From assembly GCF_026241095.1 (NCBI RefSeq), contig NZ_JAPFGB010000001.1, positions 450,942 to 514,941 on the forward strand: 64,000 nt of DNA, given 5' to 3'. The DNA comes from Saccharopolyspora sp. NFXS83 (GTDB lineage: Bacteria > Actinomycetota > Actinomycetes > Mycobacteriales > Pseudonocardiaceae). The translations under genes were made by a program, and so were the position numbers. Every line of letters begins with the position of its first letter. Within the stretch, counting starts at the first letter, position 1. Positions 1-9,440 of this stretch are shown here, piece after piece. The notes under the pieces are model-generated. The model saw only the letters and a program-made list of their open reading frames with translations. It had not been told where the DNA came from and made no database searches.

Positions 1-149
1 CTCGATCATGGGTATCACCCCAGCACAACAGGTCCGACAAGGCCAGCACCGGAAGGAGCCCATCATCGGCTCGGGACGTTCGGATCGGGCGGTGCGCGCA
101 CGACGGTGCCCGGCACCGCCGTGGTGCCGGGCACCGTGCTCGATCCCGA

Positions 150-839
150 TCAGGAGTGGTAAGCGCTGTTCTCGATCGACCCGAACCCGCACACCGGGCC
201 GAGGTCCCAGCTCACCGTCAGCGGATCCCGCTCGTCGGGCGGCGTCACCAGGGCGCTGACCGGTTTCGGCTGGCACGGGCCCTGCTCGGATTCGCCCTCG
301 TGCGGGACCGCGGTCCAGTGCAGCGTGGAGCTCGCGGACTGCCCCGGGGCCAGCTGCACCACCTGCGGGCCGGGGTTCGGGGTCCGCTCCATCTTCGTCG
401 GCAGTTCGGCGTCGTCCGCGCCGAGAAGTTGCATGCCGCCGTAGCCGTAGACCGTGCAGGTCTCGCCGCTGGTGTTGGTCAACGTGAGCTCCGCGTACCG
501 CTGGCCCGCACCCGACTCACCGTGCTTCGCGGTGCCGGAGAGCATCGAGGTGTGGCAGCGCTCCACCTGAGGCCGGGGCTCGGCCGCAGCCTGCCCGGAG
601 GCCGCCGGGCTGCTCTCCGCCGCCGGGGACGGATCAGCCGCCGCGGAGGGCTCCTGGCCCTGCGAGGCGCTGGGCAGCGGAACTGTCGGCAGTGGTGCCT
701 CGGACGTCTGCGGGACCTGCGCCTGGTTCGTCATGGAGCCGCAGCCGCCGAGCAGTGCCGCGCCCAGCGCCACCGCCGTGACCCGGCAGATCCGGTTCGC
801 CTTGCTGGGCTTCCGGCCATCCAGTCGTTGCGAGAACAC
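150..839 (-). CDS. Secreted lipoprotein with DUF4232 domain
   Basis: The 229-residue product opens with a basic stretch and a hydrophobic segment, then a lipobox ending LLGGC with the lipidated cysteine at residue 33. It is therefore probably an outer-face lipoprotein. A Pro/Ser/Ala-rich linker (about residues 40-90) leads into a C-terminal domain with the features of DUF4232: a two-cysteine beta-sandwich with a TNTSGETC segment, a GYGG turn and an LAPGQSA strand. DUF4232 proteins are common in actinomycetes and have no defined reaction. The gene stands alone, with its 5' side facing a 510-base non-coding stretch. Confidence 0.82.
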   Translation of the reverse strand: MFSQRLDGRKPSKANRICRVTAVALGAALLGGCGSMTNQAQVPQTSEAPLPTVPLPSASQGQEPSAAADPSPAAESSPAASGQAAAEPRPQVERCHTSMLSGTAKHGESGAGQRYAELTLTNTSGETCTVYGYGGMQLLGADDAELPTKMERTPNPGPQVVQLAPGQSASSTLHWTAVPHEGESEQGPCQPKPVSALVTPPDERDPLTVSWDLGPVCGFGSIENSAYHS

Positions 840-1349
840 GGTTGACCACCTCCATCGGCCGCCTCGTACGGCCCGTCGTCGCTATCCGGTCCGCTGTTCT
901 GAAGACGTCTGGCGCCACAGGTGGTTGCACGTCTTGCGCGGTCCGCCCGGAGTTCCCCCGGATGGAGGCGCCGCCCGTTCGAGCCGCCCCCACTGTGCCG
1001 CCGCCCGATCCGGTCCGCGACCTGCGCCGTCGATCGGTGCGGCGGCAGGGCTTGATCGTGATCGGAGATCACGCCGCGGGTGAGCGCGACATGATCACCG
1101 GCCTCGGAACAGGACCGATCGGGTGGCGCTCTTGACCTGAACGGCGGAACTCGGTGATCGTTGACCTTCGATACGTTGGCTATGAGAACTGTCCCCGGTC
1201 GGCGGAGAACCACGTTCCTCGCTTTCGGAAAGAAATGCCGGCGCCGGGGCCGGCGGAACAGACCGCGAAGAGAGACGAGACCGCCGATCCGGTTCGTGTG
1301 GCGTGACTCGAGCGCCGGACCGCATCCGGTGAAGTGAGGGGGTTCGGGG
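840..1349. other. Intergenic region between divergent genes, no gene seen
   Basis: This 510-base stretch separates the divergently transcribed DUF4232 lipoprotein and GH25 muramidase genes, so it should carry both promoters. Open frames here run antisense or out of phase and have no start with a convincing ribosome site. I see no strong hairpin and no RNA gene. Confidence 0.5.
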
Positions 1350-2141
1350 ATGGCGAGCATTCCAGGAATCGATGTCGCGCGATATCAAGGAGAACCGGAC
1401 TGGGCCGCCGTTCGCGGCGCCGGATTCGCGTTCAGCTACATCAAGGCGACCGAAGGCGTCGGCTATGTGAGCCCGACGCTGGATTCACAACTCGGCGGGG
1501 CCCGCGCGGCCGGGCTGGTGACCGGGCTGTACCACTTCGCCCGGCCGGACACGAACTCGCCGCAGGCTGAGGCCGCCGACTTCGCCGGGCAGCTGGCCCG
1601 GACCAACTCCAGCGGCGCAGGGAACCTGCCGCCGTGCCTGGACATGGAGACCGAGGCCGCCGACCTCGGGGCGTGGATCAAAGGCTTCGTGGACGCGTTG
1701 CGCGGCCACACCGGGCGCAACGAGGTCGTCGTGTACGCCTCCTCGTCCTGGTTCAGCGACAAGCTGGCCACCGATTCGTGGGTCGACCCGGGAGTGTTCC
1801 TGTGGGTCGCGCACTACGGGAAGCCGCCGGGGCAGCCGGGCTTCCTCACCGATCGGGTGGCGATCCACCAGCACGCCTCCGACGGGCAGGTGCCCGGGAT
1901 CGCCGGTGCGACCGACCTCAACGTGTCGCTGGTGGACCTGCCGGTGCTCACGGGCGGCACCGCGCCGCCGCCGGCACCGCCTGCGCCGCCCGCACCCGAG
2001 ACCTACGTGGTGCAGCCGGGGGACACGCTCTCCGGGATCGGGGCGAAGGTCGGCGTGGCCTGGCAGTCCATCGCGCAGGCCAACGGCATCAGCGACCCGA
2101 ACCTGATCTACGTGGGCCAAGTGCTGCGCATTCCGCGCTGA
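1350..2141 (+). CDS. GH25 muramidase with C-terminal LysM domain
   Basis: The 263-residue protein begins with the GH25 signature GIDVARYQG (catalytic Asp at about residue 7) and carries CLDMETE, the paired acidic site of the family. It should cleave the beta-1,4 bond between MurNAc and GlcNAc in peptidoglycan. A short Pro/Ala linker near residues 205-216 leads to a LysM module (YVVQPGDTLSGIG to LRIPR) that would hold the enzyme on the wall. No classical signal peptide is visible, so export by another route or release on lysis is possible. Phage-type endolysins share this layout, but no other phage genes are nearby. A strong hairpin follows the gene. Confidence 0.9.
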   Translation: MASIPGIDVARYQGEPDWAAVRGAGFAFSYIKATEGVGYVSPTLDSQLGGARAAGLVTGLYHFARPDTNSPQAEAADFAGQLARTNSSGAGNLPPCLDMETEAADLGAWIKGFVDALRGHTGRNEVVVYASSSWFSDKLATDSWVDPGVFLWVAHYGKPPGQPGFLTDRVAIHQHASDGQVPGIAGATDLNVSLVDLPVLTGGTAPPPAPPAPPAPETYVVQPGDTLSGIGAKVGVAWQSIAQANGISDPNLIYVGQVLRIPR

Positions 2142-2186
2142 TGGGCTGGGCTCGTTCGCCTCGGGTGTCCGGGCGCGTGATGGAAC

Positions 2187-2227
2187 CTCGGTTGGTCTCT
2201 CGCCGTCCTCGCGAGAGGCCAACCGAG
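2187..2227. terminator. Bidirectional terminator-like hairpin
   Basis: A 17-base arm at 2187-2203 pairs with 2211-2227 (CTCGGTTGG...GCGAGAGGCCAACCGAG, one G-T wobble) around a 7-base loop. It lies between the convergent muramidase and CopD-type genes. No T-run follows, as is common for high-GC actinobacterial terminators. Confidence 0.75.
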
Positions 2228-2252
2228 AACCCGCCGGTGGTCGCCTTGCTCG
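2226..2252 (+). repeat. Short dispersed repeat, copy A
   Basis: The 27 bases beginning GAGAACCCGCCGGTGGTCGC recur with one change at 33503-33529. Both copies are intergenic, just after a gene end. This suggests a dispersed non-coding element rather than chance. Confidence 0.5.
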
Positions 2253-2270
2253 CGTGGGCCGACCGCAAGA

Positions 2271-3365
2271 TCAGGTGAGGACCGGGGCGCGGGCGAGTAC
2301 CGCACCGAGGCCGTAGGCCAGTCCCATGACGGCGAGTTCCGCCGTCGCCCAGGTGATGAGCGCGGTTCGTTGGTGGCGTTCTATTCGTGGGAGCAGCCGG
2401 TACCGGGCGTGGCCGCCCAGGCCTGCGAGCAGTGCGAGCAGGGCGGTTTTGAGCAGCACGATCCGCCCGTAGCCGGTGGTCACGAGGCCGTCGAGTCCAA
2501 TCCCGGTGGCGGTGAGTTCGGTCAGGCCGTTGAACAGGCCGGTCACCGCGACCACGGTGATGGCGGCGGTCGCGAGCCGCGAATAGCGCGGCAGCGTCGT
2601 GGCCAGCGGGCCCCGGTGCGGGGCGACGAACAGGGTGATCGCGGCGAGTCCGCCGGCCCAGACGGCGGCGGCGAGCACGTGCAGCTGCACCGAGACCATG
2701 CTCAGGTTGTGGTACTCCCAGTCGGTGGCGTGCCCGGTCAGCGGCATCGGCAGCAGGCCGAGCAGGGCGAGCACGGCGCGGAGGTCGTCGGTGGGTCCCT
2801 CGTTCGCGCTACCGCCGGTGGTGGTCCGGCCGTCGCGCACGACGCCGGTCAGGCCGAGGGCCGCGCAGCCCGCGGCGCACACCGCGCTCAGCGCCAGCGC
2901 CGTTCCGGCGGGGACGCCGCTGACGTATCCGGCGACGTCCTCGGCGGTCGGGGTGCCGCCGACCAATTCGGCGGCGTAGAGCACCAGCAGCAGCAAGGCG
3001 CAGATCAGCCAGGTCAATGCCGTGATCACCGCGGTCCGCCGGGACAGCGCGAGGTGCCTGCGAGCGTGCCTGCCGCGGTCCGGGAGCAGCCTGGGCAGCA
3101 GGCTCAGGCCGACCGTCGCGACGGCCGCGAGGTCGAGCAGCGCCCGCACCGGTGGTGCGATCAAGCGGGTGGCCGCGTCGGGCGCGGCCAGGCCGGGCAC
3201 CTCGTCGGCGCCGATGTGGGCCGCGGCGGCGAGCGCGGCGGCTGCGGCGAGCAGCACGGGCGCGATGGCCGCGATGCGGGCGGTCCTGTTCCTCGTGGTC
3301 TCGCTGCCGGGAGCGGCGCGTCCGGATCGGTGGTGTTCGGGGCCGGTCCCGGTGTCGGCGGACAT
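2271..3365 (-). CDS. CopD-family multi-spanning membrane protein
   Basis: The 364-residue product has about eight or nine hydrophobic segments. Its C-terminal half matches the CopD (copper resistance D) domain: a histidine-bearing VQLHVLAAAVWAGGLAAI segment, then FSRLAT-like (YSRLATAAI) and GYGRIVLLKTALL segments. CopD proteins are linked to copper uptake into the cytoplasm or to cuproprotein maturation; the reaction here is inferred from family. A second CopD domain occurs in the CopD-CtaG fusion at 37001-38941, so the strain has at least two. The start is an ATG after a Pro/Arg-rich cytoplasmic tail. Confidence 0.8.
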   Translation of the reverse strand: MSADTGTGPEHHRSGRAAPGSETTRNRTARIAAIAPVLLAAAAALAAAAHIGADEVPGLAAPDAATRLIAPPVRALLDLAAVATVGLSLLPRLLPDRGRHARRHLALSRRTAVITALTWLICALLLLVLYAAELVGGTPTAEDVAGYVSGVPAGTALALSAVCAAGCAALGLTGVVRDGRTTTGGSANEGPTDDLRAVLALLGLLPMPLTGHATDWEYHNLSMVSVQLHVLAAAVWAGGLAAITLFVAPHRGPLATTLPRYSRLATAAITVVAVTGLFNGLTELTATGIGLDGLVTTGYGRIVLLKTALLALLAGLGGHARYRLLPRIERHQRTALITWATAELAVMGLAYGLGAVLARAPVLT

Positions 3366-4362
3366 CGCAGCATCGTCGCACCTGGTCGAGGCGCGCCTGG
3401 GCCTGCGGTGACCGGGAACGGTTCAGCGTGTTGGCCCGATCACGATTTCCACCCGAATAGTTGATCTTGAATGGGCTGCGGATGTTCCGCTGGCGTGCGG
3501 TTATTCCCGCGGCATAACGATTTCCGCCGGTTCGGATCCACCGCCGCCGCGTGGCGTGAAACCATCGTTCGTTGTGTTGCTGACAAAGGTCTCAGCGTGG
3601 TTGTTCTACAGTCGTGCACGTGGATCAAGCGGGCGGTAATGAGTGGGCGGGGTATGTGGCGCATACCCCGCTGCTGCTCGCGCCCGCGGATTCACGAGGG
3701 GAAGGCGGGGTGGCGCGACTGAACCCGCACCGACCGCGTTCGTCCGTTCACGGCGTGCATTCTTGTTATGCCGGTCGGAGCACCGCGCGGGTTCGGCGCG
3801 TTTCCCGCGCGGCGGCCGTTCACTGCTATTCGTCGATTGTTTCCCCGCAGGTTCTGGATGAGCTGGAAACCTTATCGGGCGAGCCGGTCGCGACGGGATC
3901 TTCGGCTCGCTCCGCCGAGATCCCGGGCCGCTGCCGCGGGGACCTCCGGGTGATCCCTTACGCGGAACGGAACGCAGGCGGCGGATCCGGTGGTGGTCCC
4001 GGGGGCGCTCGTCTGCTGTGTTCGAGGGAATCCGGCACGGCTGCGCTGGGTGAACGGGTCGAAAGGTCCGGATCGAGCCCGTGTGCCGCCGTGCTCGGCG
4101 CATCATGGGGTGGACCGATCCGGGGCGGCGGCGCCGTGGACGCTGGTGTGCGCGGCGAATGATCGGCTCAGGGAAAGTGAGGGTGTGCGCCCCGATGTGG
4201 GGCGGGCCCGCGATGCGCGAGATTGAGCGGTGTGGACGAACAGCACGGACTGCCAGGGACGACTTCCGGGAGCGGGGTCGGCCGGACGTCGCGTCGCGGG
4301 CTCCGGGGTGGGGCGTGCGCGGCTCGGAGGCCGGGTGACCGGCAGGTGATCTTCGTGGGGCG
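3366..4362. other. About 1 kb without a supportable gene
   Basis: Several frames are open because of high GC, but none combines a ribosome site, codon-position GC bias and recognisable protein content. The left 250 bases are relatively AT-rich (around 3440-3620) and probably hold promoters for the minus-strand CopD gene. The right end should hold the promoter of the glycosyltransferase operon. No RNA gene was recognised. Confidence 0.45.
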
Positions 4363-5307
4363 GTGTGCGACGTGACCACGCTCGCGGTGGCGCTGGCGGC
4401 GCTGGGCGCCTGCGGCTATGCGGTCGGTGCCCGGCTGCAGCACGGCGCGGTGCAGGATGCGATCGGCGACGGCGGGCTGAAGGTCCGCAGCCAGGTGCGG
4501 TTGCTGCGCAACCAGCGGTGGCTGCTCGGTCTGCTCGCGCTGGGCAGCGGTGCGCTCCTGCACGCGTGCGCGCTGGGTCTCGCGCCGTTGAGCGTCGTGC
4601 AACCGGTCGGGGTGCTGGCGCTGCCGATCACCGTGCTGCTCAACGCGCGGCAGGAGGGTGTGCGCACGCGGGACTTGAACGTGCACGTGGTGCTGGCGGT
4701 GCTGGCCGCCACCGGGGGTGTCGCGGCGTTCGTGTTCTTGGCGGCCGGGAGCGCGACCGCGACCGCGGTGTTGCCGGACGAGCAGGTGCTGGCGACCCAG
4801 CTCGTCGCCGGGGTGGTGCTGGCCCTCGGCGTGTTCGGGCTGCTGACCCGGTCGAAGATCCGCTGCATGGCCTACGCCGCGGGCTGCGCGGTCGCCTACG
4901 GACTGGTCTCGTTGCTGGTGCGGGCCTTGGTGCAGCAGCTCGGCAGCACGCCGGTGCTGGACATCAACCCGCTGCCGGTGGTCGTGATCGTCGTGGCGAT
5001 GGTCGTGGGTGGCTGGCTGCTGCAGCACGGCTACGCCAGCGGTCCCCCCGACCTGGTGGTGGCCTGCCTGACGGTGATCGACCCGCTGGTGGCGGTGGGC
5101 CTGGGGATCGGCCTGCTGGGCGAGGCCGATGCCGTCGGCAGCGCCACGGCGGTCGGCGAAATCCTGTGTGCCGTGATCGCCTGTGCCGGGGTGTTCGCAC
5201 TCGCACGGCATCACCCGGACACCCAAGAGCAGCGAGTGCAAGCAACCGTGACCGGCGACGGCAACACCGACGTACGACGGATACGTTCTGACGGGAGTTC
5301 AACTTGA
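4363..5307 (+). CDS. DMT/EamA-like integral membrane protein
   Basis: The 314-residue protein has roughly nine or ten hydrophobic helices in two halves, with motifs such as LSVVQPVGVLALPITVLLNAR and GYASGPPDLVVACLTVIDPLVAVGLG. These are typical of the drug/metabolite transporter superfamily and of the actinobacterial membrane proteins found beside glycosyltransferases. The substrate is unknown. GTG at 4363 and an in-frame GTG at 4372 are both possible starts. Its stop overlaps the TTG start of the next gene, so it is the first gene of the operon 4363-8710 and may move a lipid-linked or sugar intermediate used by the neighbouring transferases. Confidence 0.75.
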   Translation: MCDVTTLAVALAALGACGYAVGARLQHGAVQDAIGDGGLKVRSQVRLLRNQRWLLGLLALGSGALLHACALGLAPLSVVQPVGVLALPITVLLNARQEGVRTRDLNVHVVLAVLAATGGVAAFVFLAAGSATATAVLPDEQVLATQLVAGVVLALGVFGLLTRSKIRCMAYAAGCAVAYGLVSLLVRALVQQLGSTPVLDINPLPVVVIVVAMVVGGWLLQHGYASGPPDLVVACLTVIDPLVAVGLGIGLLGEADAVGSATAVGEILCAVIACAGVFALARHHPDTQEQRVQATVTGDGNTDVRRIRSDGSST

Positions 5308-6542
5308 CTTCGCAACCGTTCGGTGGAGATCGGCTGCGCATCGTGATCGGTGCGGTGATGTACCCGCCCGAGGTGAACGGTGCGGCGAACTTCGGCCACC
5401 GGCTCGCCACCGGGCTGGCCCGCCGCGGCCACGACGTGCACGTGATCTGCCACTCGGTGGATCGGCAGGAGAGCACCCGTGTCGAGGACGGGGTGACGGT
5501 GCACCGGGTCGCGTCGTACCGCACTCCGGCGCACCCGACGTTCCGGGCGTGCCCGCCGTGGCAGGCGTCCTCGGTGGCGGACCGGTTGCTCCGGGAGATC
5601 CAGCCGGACATCGTGCACGTCCAGTCGCACTTCTTCATCGGCCGCGGCCTGATCAACGCCGCTCGCCGGCAGGGCATCGGGCTGATCGCCACCAACCACT
5701 TCATGCCGGAGAACATCTTCGGCTACGTGCGGATCCCGCGAGCCCTGCAGAAGGCGGGCGCGTGGCTGCTCTGGCACAACCTGATCAAGCACTACGGCAA
5801 GGCGCAGCTTGTCACCGCCCCGACGCCGCGGGCGGTGCAGCTCCTGCAGGAGAACGGGTTCTCCAAGCCCGCGGTGCCGGTGTCGTGCGGTATCGACGTC
5901 GACCTGTACCGGAGCCGGGCGCAGGAGGTGCGCAAGCAGGATCCGGACCCGGCGACCCGCACCATCCTGTTCGTCGGCAGGCTCGACGAGGAGAAGCACA
6001 TCGACGACCTGCTGCGGGCGATGGCGCTGCTCAAGACGACCCACGCCACCCGCCTGGAGATCGTCGGGGACGGCAGTTGCCGGGAGCCGCTCGGCGAGCT
6101 GGCCGCCGAGCTCGGCATCGAGGACCGGGTGCACTTCGCGGGCCTGGTCGACGAGCAGGAGCTGCTCGACGCCTACGCCAGGGCGGACCTGTTCTGCATG
6201 CCGAGCATCGCCGAGCTGCAGAGCCTGGCCACCATGGAGGCGATGTCCGCGGTCACGCCCGTCGTTTTGGCGGACGCGATGGCGCTGCCGCACCTGGTGG
6301 AGGCCGGGAAGAACGGCTGGCTGTACCCGCCGCGGGACGTGCACGCGCTGGCCCACGCGATCGACGACGTGATCGCCGACCGCGACACCATCGACCGGAT
6401 GGGCGCCGCGGGCGAACGGCTGGTGAGCCGCAAGCACGACATCGACGCGGTGCTGGGCCGGTTCGAGTCGATCTACCGGCACGCGCTCGCGCATGACGAC
6501 GGGGTGACGCCCGTGGAGCTGCCGGCCGAGCTGGCGAGTTGA
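5304..6542 (+). CDS. GT4-family glycosyltransferase
   Basis: The 412-residue enzyme has the two-Rossmann GT-B layout. The N-terminal acceptor half contains PPEVNGAANFGHRLATGLARRGHDVHV. The C-terminal donor half has LFVGRLDEEKHIDDLL and the E-x7-E motif in ELQSLATME. GT4 enzymes transfer a sugar from a nucleotide or lipid donor with retention of configuration. The N-terminal pattern resembles GDP-mannose-dependent mannosyltransferases of the PimB/MgtA type, but the donor cannot be fixed from sequence. The TTG start overlaps the previous stop by four bases. A second GT4 enzyme lies two genes downstream, suggesting sequential glycosylations of one glycolipid or polymer. Confidence 0.88.
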   Translation: MTSQPFGGDRLRIVIGAVMYPPEVNGAANFGHRLATGLARRGHDVHVICHSVDRQESTRVEDGVTVHRVASYRTPAHPTFRACPPWQASSVADRLLREIQPDIVHVQSHFFIGRGLINAARRQGIGLIATNHFMPENIFGYVRIPRALQKAGAWLLWHNLIKHYGKAQLVTAPTPRAVQLLQENGFSKPAVPVSCGIDVDLYRSRAQEVRKQDPDPATRTILFVGRLDEEKHIDDLLRAMALLKTTHATRLEIVGDGSCREPLGELAAELGIEDRVHFAGLVDEQELLDAYARADLFCMPSIAELQSLATMEAMSAVTPVVLADAMALPHLVEAGKNGWLYPPRDVHALAHAIDDVIADRDTIDRMGAAGERLVSRKHDIDAVLGRFESIYRHALAHDDGVTPVELPAELAS

Positions 6543-6551
6543 GCCGCCGCC

Positions 6552-7541
6552 ATGACCAGCAGACCACTGACCCGCGACTCCGCGGTCCCGCCGGAACCGG
6601 TCCTGAGCTCCGAGCTGCGCGTCGAGCGCACCCAGGGTTCTGACCTGCATTTCTGGATCTACCGCACCGAGGCCGGCGAGTCCCCGGAGCACCGGGGGCA
6701 CGGAGCTCCGGGGACTGCGGTGCCGGAGCCCGGCGCCGATGTCGATGAGACCGGCGGAGATCCGCTGATCGTCATGGTGCACGGGCTGCGCGGTACCCAC
6801 CACGGGCTGGAACCGATAGTCGAGCGGCTGCCCGGTCGCACCGTGGTCGTTCCAGATCTGCCTGGTTTCGGGGACTCCGGTCCGATGACCGACCGCGCGC
6901 ACGACGTCGCCGGGTACGCCGCCGTGATCGTCGAGCTGATCGAACGGCTCGGCGGGCGGGAGCGGCCCGTGGTGCTGCTCGGGCACTCGTTCGGTTCGAT
7001 GGTCGCGGCTCATGTCGTGTCCTGTGATCCGGAGTTGGTGGCACGGCTGGTGCTGGTGAATCCGATCTCGAGCCCGGCGCTGCACGGGCCGAGGGTGATG
7101 CTGTCCCGGCTGACCTCGCTGTACTACACGCTGGGCACGGCGTTGCCCGCGCGGCTCGGCCGACTCCTGTTGGCGAACCGGTTGGTGGTGCGGGCGGCGG
7201 GCCAGGCGATGCTCCGGACCCGCGACCCGCAGGTGCGCCGCTTCGTGCACGAGAGCCATCTGCGCCACTTCAGCCGGTTCCACAGCCCGCAACTGCTGAG
7301 CGAGACCTACGAAGCCTCGGTGACCGGCACGGTCGCGGACTACCGGGCGGCGCTGGTGCTGCCGACCCTGCTGGTCGCGGGCGAGTCCGACGAGATCGCG
7401 CCGGTCGCCGGTCAGCGCGAACTCGTCGCGGGCCTGCCGGACGCCGAACTGGTGATCATCCCCGGCGTCGGACACCTCGTGCACTACGAGACCCCGGCCG
7501 CCGCCGCGGCGGAGATCGACCGCTTCTTGGGAGAGGCATGA
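6552..7541 (+). CDS. Alpha/beta-fold hydrolase
   Basis: The 329-residue protein shows the whole alpha/beta hydrolase set: VMVHGLRGTHHG (HG oxyanion turn), nucleophile elbow GHSFGSM, acidic residue in AGESDEIAP and histidine in GVGHLVHYE. The first 70 residues are a family-atypical extension. It could cleave an ester, a lipid or an activated acyl group. It lies between two glycosyltransferase genes, nine bases after the first and overlapping the second by four, so a role in trimming or acyl remodelling of the same glycoconjugate is likely but unproven. Confidence 0.85.
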   Translation: MTSRPLTRDSAVPPEPVLSSELRVERTQGSDLHFWIYRTEAGESPEHRGHGAPGTAVPEPGADVDETGGDPLIVMVHGLRGTHHGLEPIVERLPGRTVVVPDLPGFGDSGPMTDRAHDVAGYAAVIVELIERLGGRERPVVLLGHSFGSMVAAHVVSCDPELVARLVLVNPISSPALHGPRVMLSRLTSLYYTLGTALPARLGRLLLANRLVVRAAGQAMLRTRDPQVRRFVHESHLRHFSRFHSPQLLSETYEASVTGTVADYRAALVLPTLLVAGESDEIAPVAGQRELVAGLPDAELVIIPGVGHLVHYETPAAAAAEIDRFLGEA

Positions 7542-8710
7542 GCGCACGCCCCACCGATGCGGCCGAGTCCACCGGCGCCGCCGACGTGGTCGACGGGCGG
7601 TCCCCGCGAGTGTTCGTGGACGCCCGGTGGACCAGGACCGACGCGCATGACGGGATCAGCCGCTTCGGGGCCGGGCTGATCGAGGCGCTGCACGCCCTGC
7701 ACCCGGTGACGATGCTGATCCACGACGATCGCCAGCTCGCCCTGCTGCCGGCGGGCGTACCGCACGTCAAGATCAACAGTCCGCTCTCGGTGCGGGAGCT
7801 CGTCGTCTCGCGCAGGCTGCACGCGCTGGGCGCCGACGTGGTCTTCAGCCCGATGCAGGTCATCGGTGGCGTCGGCCGCCGCTACCGGCTCGTGCTCACG
7901 CTGCACGACCTGATCTACTACCGGCACCCGGAGCCACCGGGCTTCCTGCCGGCGCCCGTGCGGGCGATCTGGCGGCTGTACCACCGCGCCTACTGGCCGC
8001 AGCGGGTGCTGCTGAACCGCGCCGACGCGGTGGTCACCGTCAGCGAGACCACGCGGCGGTTGATCGGGCGCCACCGGCTCACCCGGCGACCCGTGACGGT
8101 CGTCCCCAACGCGCCCTCCGAGCCCCCGGAACCGGACCAGGACGGTGCCGAGCAGGCCCCGGTGGGCCAGGTCCGGGACCTCGTCTACATGGGTTCGTTC
8201 ATGCCCTACAAGGACGTGGAGACGCTGCTGGCGGGAATGGGCTCGCTGCCCGGGCACCGCCTGCACCTATTGAGCCGGATCGCGCCTGCCCGGGAAGCGG
8301 AGCTGCGCGCGCTGGTGCCGTCCGGATCGGACGTGGTGTTCTGGAACGGCATCGAGGAGGAGGCGTACCGGACGCTGCTGCGCCGGTCGGCGGCCCTGGT
8401 CACCGCCTCGCGGGACGAGGGTTTCGGATTGCCGATCATCGAGGCGATGCATGCCGGAACTCCTGTCGTGTGCAGCGATCTGGACATCTTTCGCGAGGTG
8501 ACCGGTGGCCACGCCCGGTTCTTCCCCGCCGGTGACGCCACGGCTTTCGCGGCGGCGGTCCGCGAGGTGGACGACCCCGAGCAGCGAGTGGAATTGGTGC
8601 GTCGCGCCCGCGAGCAGGCGGCCGGGTTCACCTGGGACCGATCGGCCCGGCAGCTGTTGCGCGTGCTGGCGCCGGGCCGACCTGTGTCGTCCGAGGAGTC
8701 GGCGTCCTGA
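7538..8710 (+). CDS. GT4-family glycosyltransferase
   Basis: The 390-residue protein is a GT-B glycosyltransferase. It has VFVDARWTRTDAHDGISRFG near the start, YMGSFMPYKDVETLL at the donor-domain entry, and DEGFGLPIIEAMHAGTPVVCSD with the E-x7-E pattern. It resembles mannosyl- and rhamnosyl-type GT4 enzymes. The ATG overlaps the hydrolase stop, and this is the last gene of the 4363-8710 operon. The final 20 residues are variable. The donor and acceptor are not known. Confidence 0.88.
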   Translation: MSARPTDAAESTGAADVVDGRSPRVFVDARWTRTDAHDGISRFGAGLIEALHALHPVTMLIHDDRQLALLPAGVPHVKINSPLSVRELVVSRRLHALGADVVFSPMQVIGGVGRRYRLVLTLHDLIYYRHPEPPGFLPAPVRAIWRLYHRAYWPQRVLLNRADAVVTVSETTRRLIGRHRLTRRPVTVVPNAPSEPPEPDQDGAEQAPVGQVRDLVYMGSFMPYKDVETLLAGMGSLPGHRLHLLSRIAPAREAELRALVPSGSDVVFWNGIEEEAYRTLLRRSAALVTASRDEGFGLPIIEAMHAGTPVVCSDLDIFREVTGGHARFFPAGDATAFAAAVREVDDPEQRVELVRRAREQAAGFTWDRSARQLLRVLAPGRPVSSEESAS

Positions 8711-8824
8711 GGAGTTCTCGCAGGTGATCCGCGCAGCGGGTCGGGTGGCGGAACCGCGGCGGTTTCCGCACCGACAAGGCGAGGATCAAGCTGCGCGCAT
8801 TCCCGGCGGGACGGCCGACGGGGA

Positions 8825-9253
8825 TCAGCGTGGCCAGACCTTGATGGCGCGCGCGACGTAATCGGACCGGGGGACGAAGGAACCCGGCGGATAGGTCGAG
8901 AAGTCGGCGTGCGTGTCGCAGGTCGGATCCTGGTACACCGTCACGGGTTTTCCGGTCTGGTTGACGAACGACTTCGTCTCCGGCTGCGGTGGCAGCGCGA
9001 CGCATTCTTCGAGCGCCGTCGTGCGCAGCTCCGCCCGGTGCGGTTCACCCTGGTACTCCACGTGCGGGTAGGCGCAGAAAGAGCCGTCCTGGCACGGAAT
9101 CGGCTCGGCCGGGCCTGCTTGCGCGGCGGCTCCGCCGAGGGCGCTCAGCGCGATCCCGACCGCGAGCGCCGGGGCCAGCGCGAATCGTCGTGAAATCCAC
9201 AGTGGACAAATTCGCGAGCGCGCGGACCTGATCTGAGAAGTAGCGGCGTGCAT
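8825..9253 (-). CDS. Secreted protein resembling I36 peptidase inhibitors
   Basis: The 142-residue product starts with a long basic leader and a hydrophobic core ending AQAG, a plausible signal peptide. The mature part has CQDGSFCAYPHVEYQG, matching the CPxGxxCxYxxxxYxG signature of the SMPI/I36 beta-gamma-crystallin-like family, plus a further cysteine pair. Members inhibit extracellular metalloproteases in Streptomyces or bind wall polymers. The exact activity here is inferred. The gene is single, ending convergently with the glycosyltransferase operon. Confidence 0.78.
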   Translation of the reverse strand: MHAATSQIRSARSRICPLWISRRFALAPALAVGIALSALGGAAAQAGPAEPIPCQDGSFCAYPHVEYQGEPHRAELRTTALEECVALPPQPETKSFVNQTGKPVTVYQDPTCDTHADFSTYPPGSFVPRSDYVARAIKVWPR

Positions 9254-9390
9254 GAGCGATCACCTTTCACGGCAAGGGAAATCAACGGAAGAATCGTCCT
9301 TCGGGCCGTCCTCGCGGCCCTGACGAAATCCAGATTCCCGAAACCGGGATCAGAGCGCCAGCACTTCAACCGGATACACCCCGACCGAGT

Positions 9391-9436
9391 GGATTTCCGG
9401 TTCGCCGCCGACGATGTGGCGACGAACCGGAAATCC
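9391..9436 (-). terminator. Terminator hairpin after the IclR gene
   Basis: A perfect 14-base inverted repeat (GGATTTCCGGTTCG at 9391-9404, complement at 9423-9436) with a further inner CGCC/GGCG pairing lies directly downstream of the IclR stop codon on the minus strand. It probably ends the 13080-9441 transcript. Confidence 0.72.
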
Positions 9437-9440
9437 CGGC

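Noticed and set aside
3606..4379. Long open frames on both strands in the 1-kb gap
   Set aside because: They are Pro/Arg-rich, lack ribosome sites and any conserved content, and are expected from GC composition.
8741..8775. Hairpin after the glycosyltransferase operon
   Set aside because: GGTGGCGGAACC and GGTTTCCGCACC pair only with a register slip, so the stem is weak.
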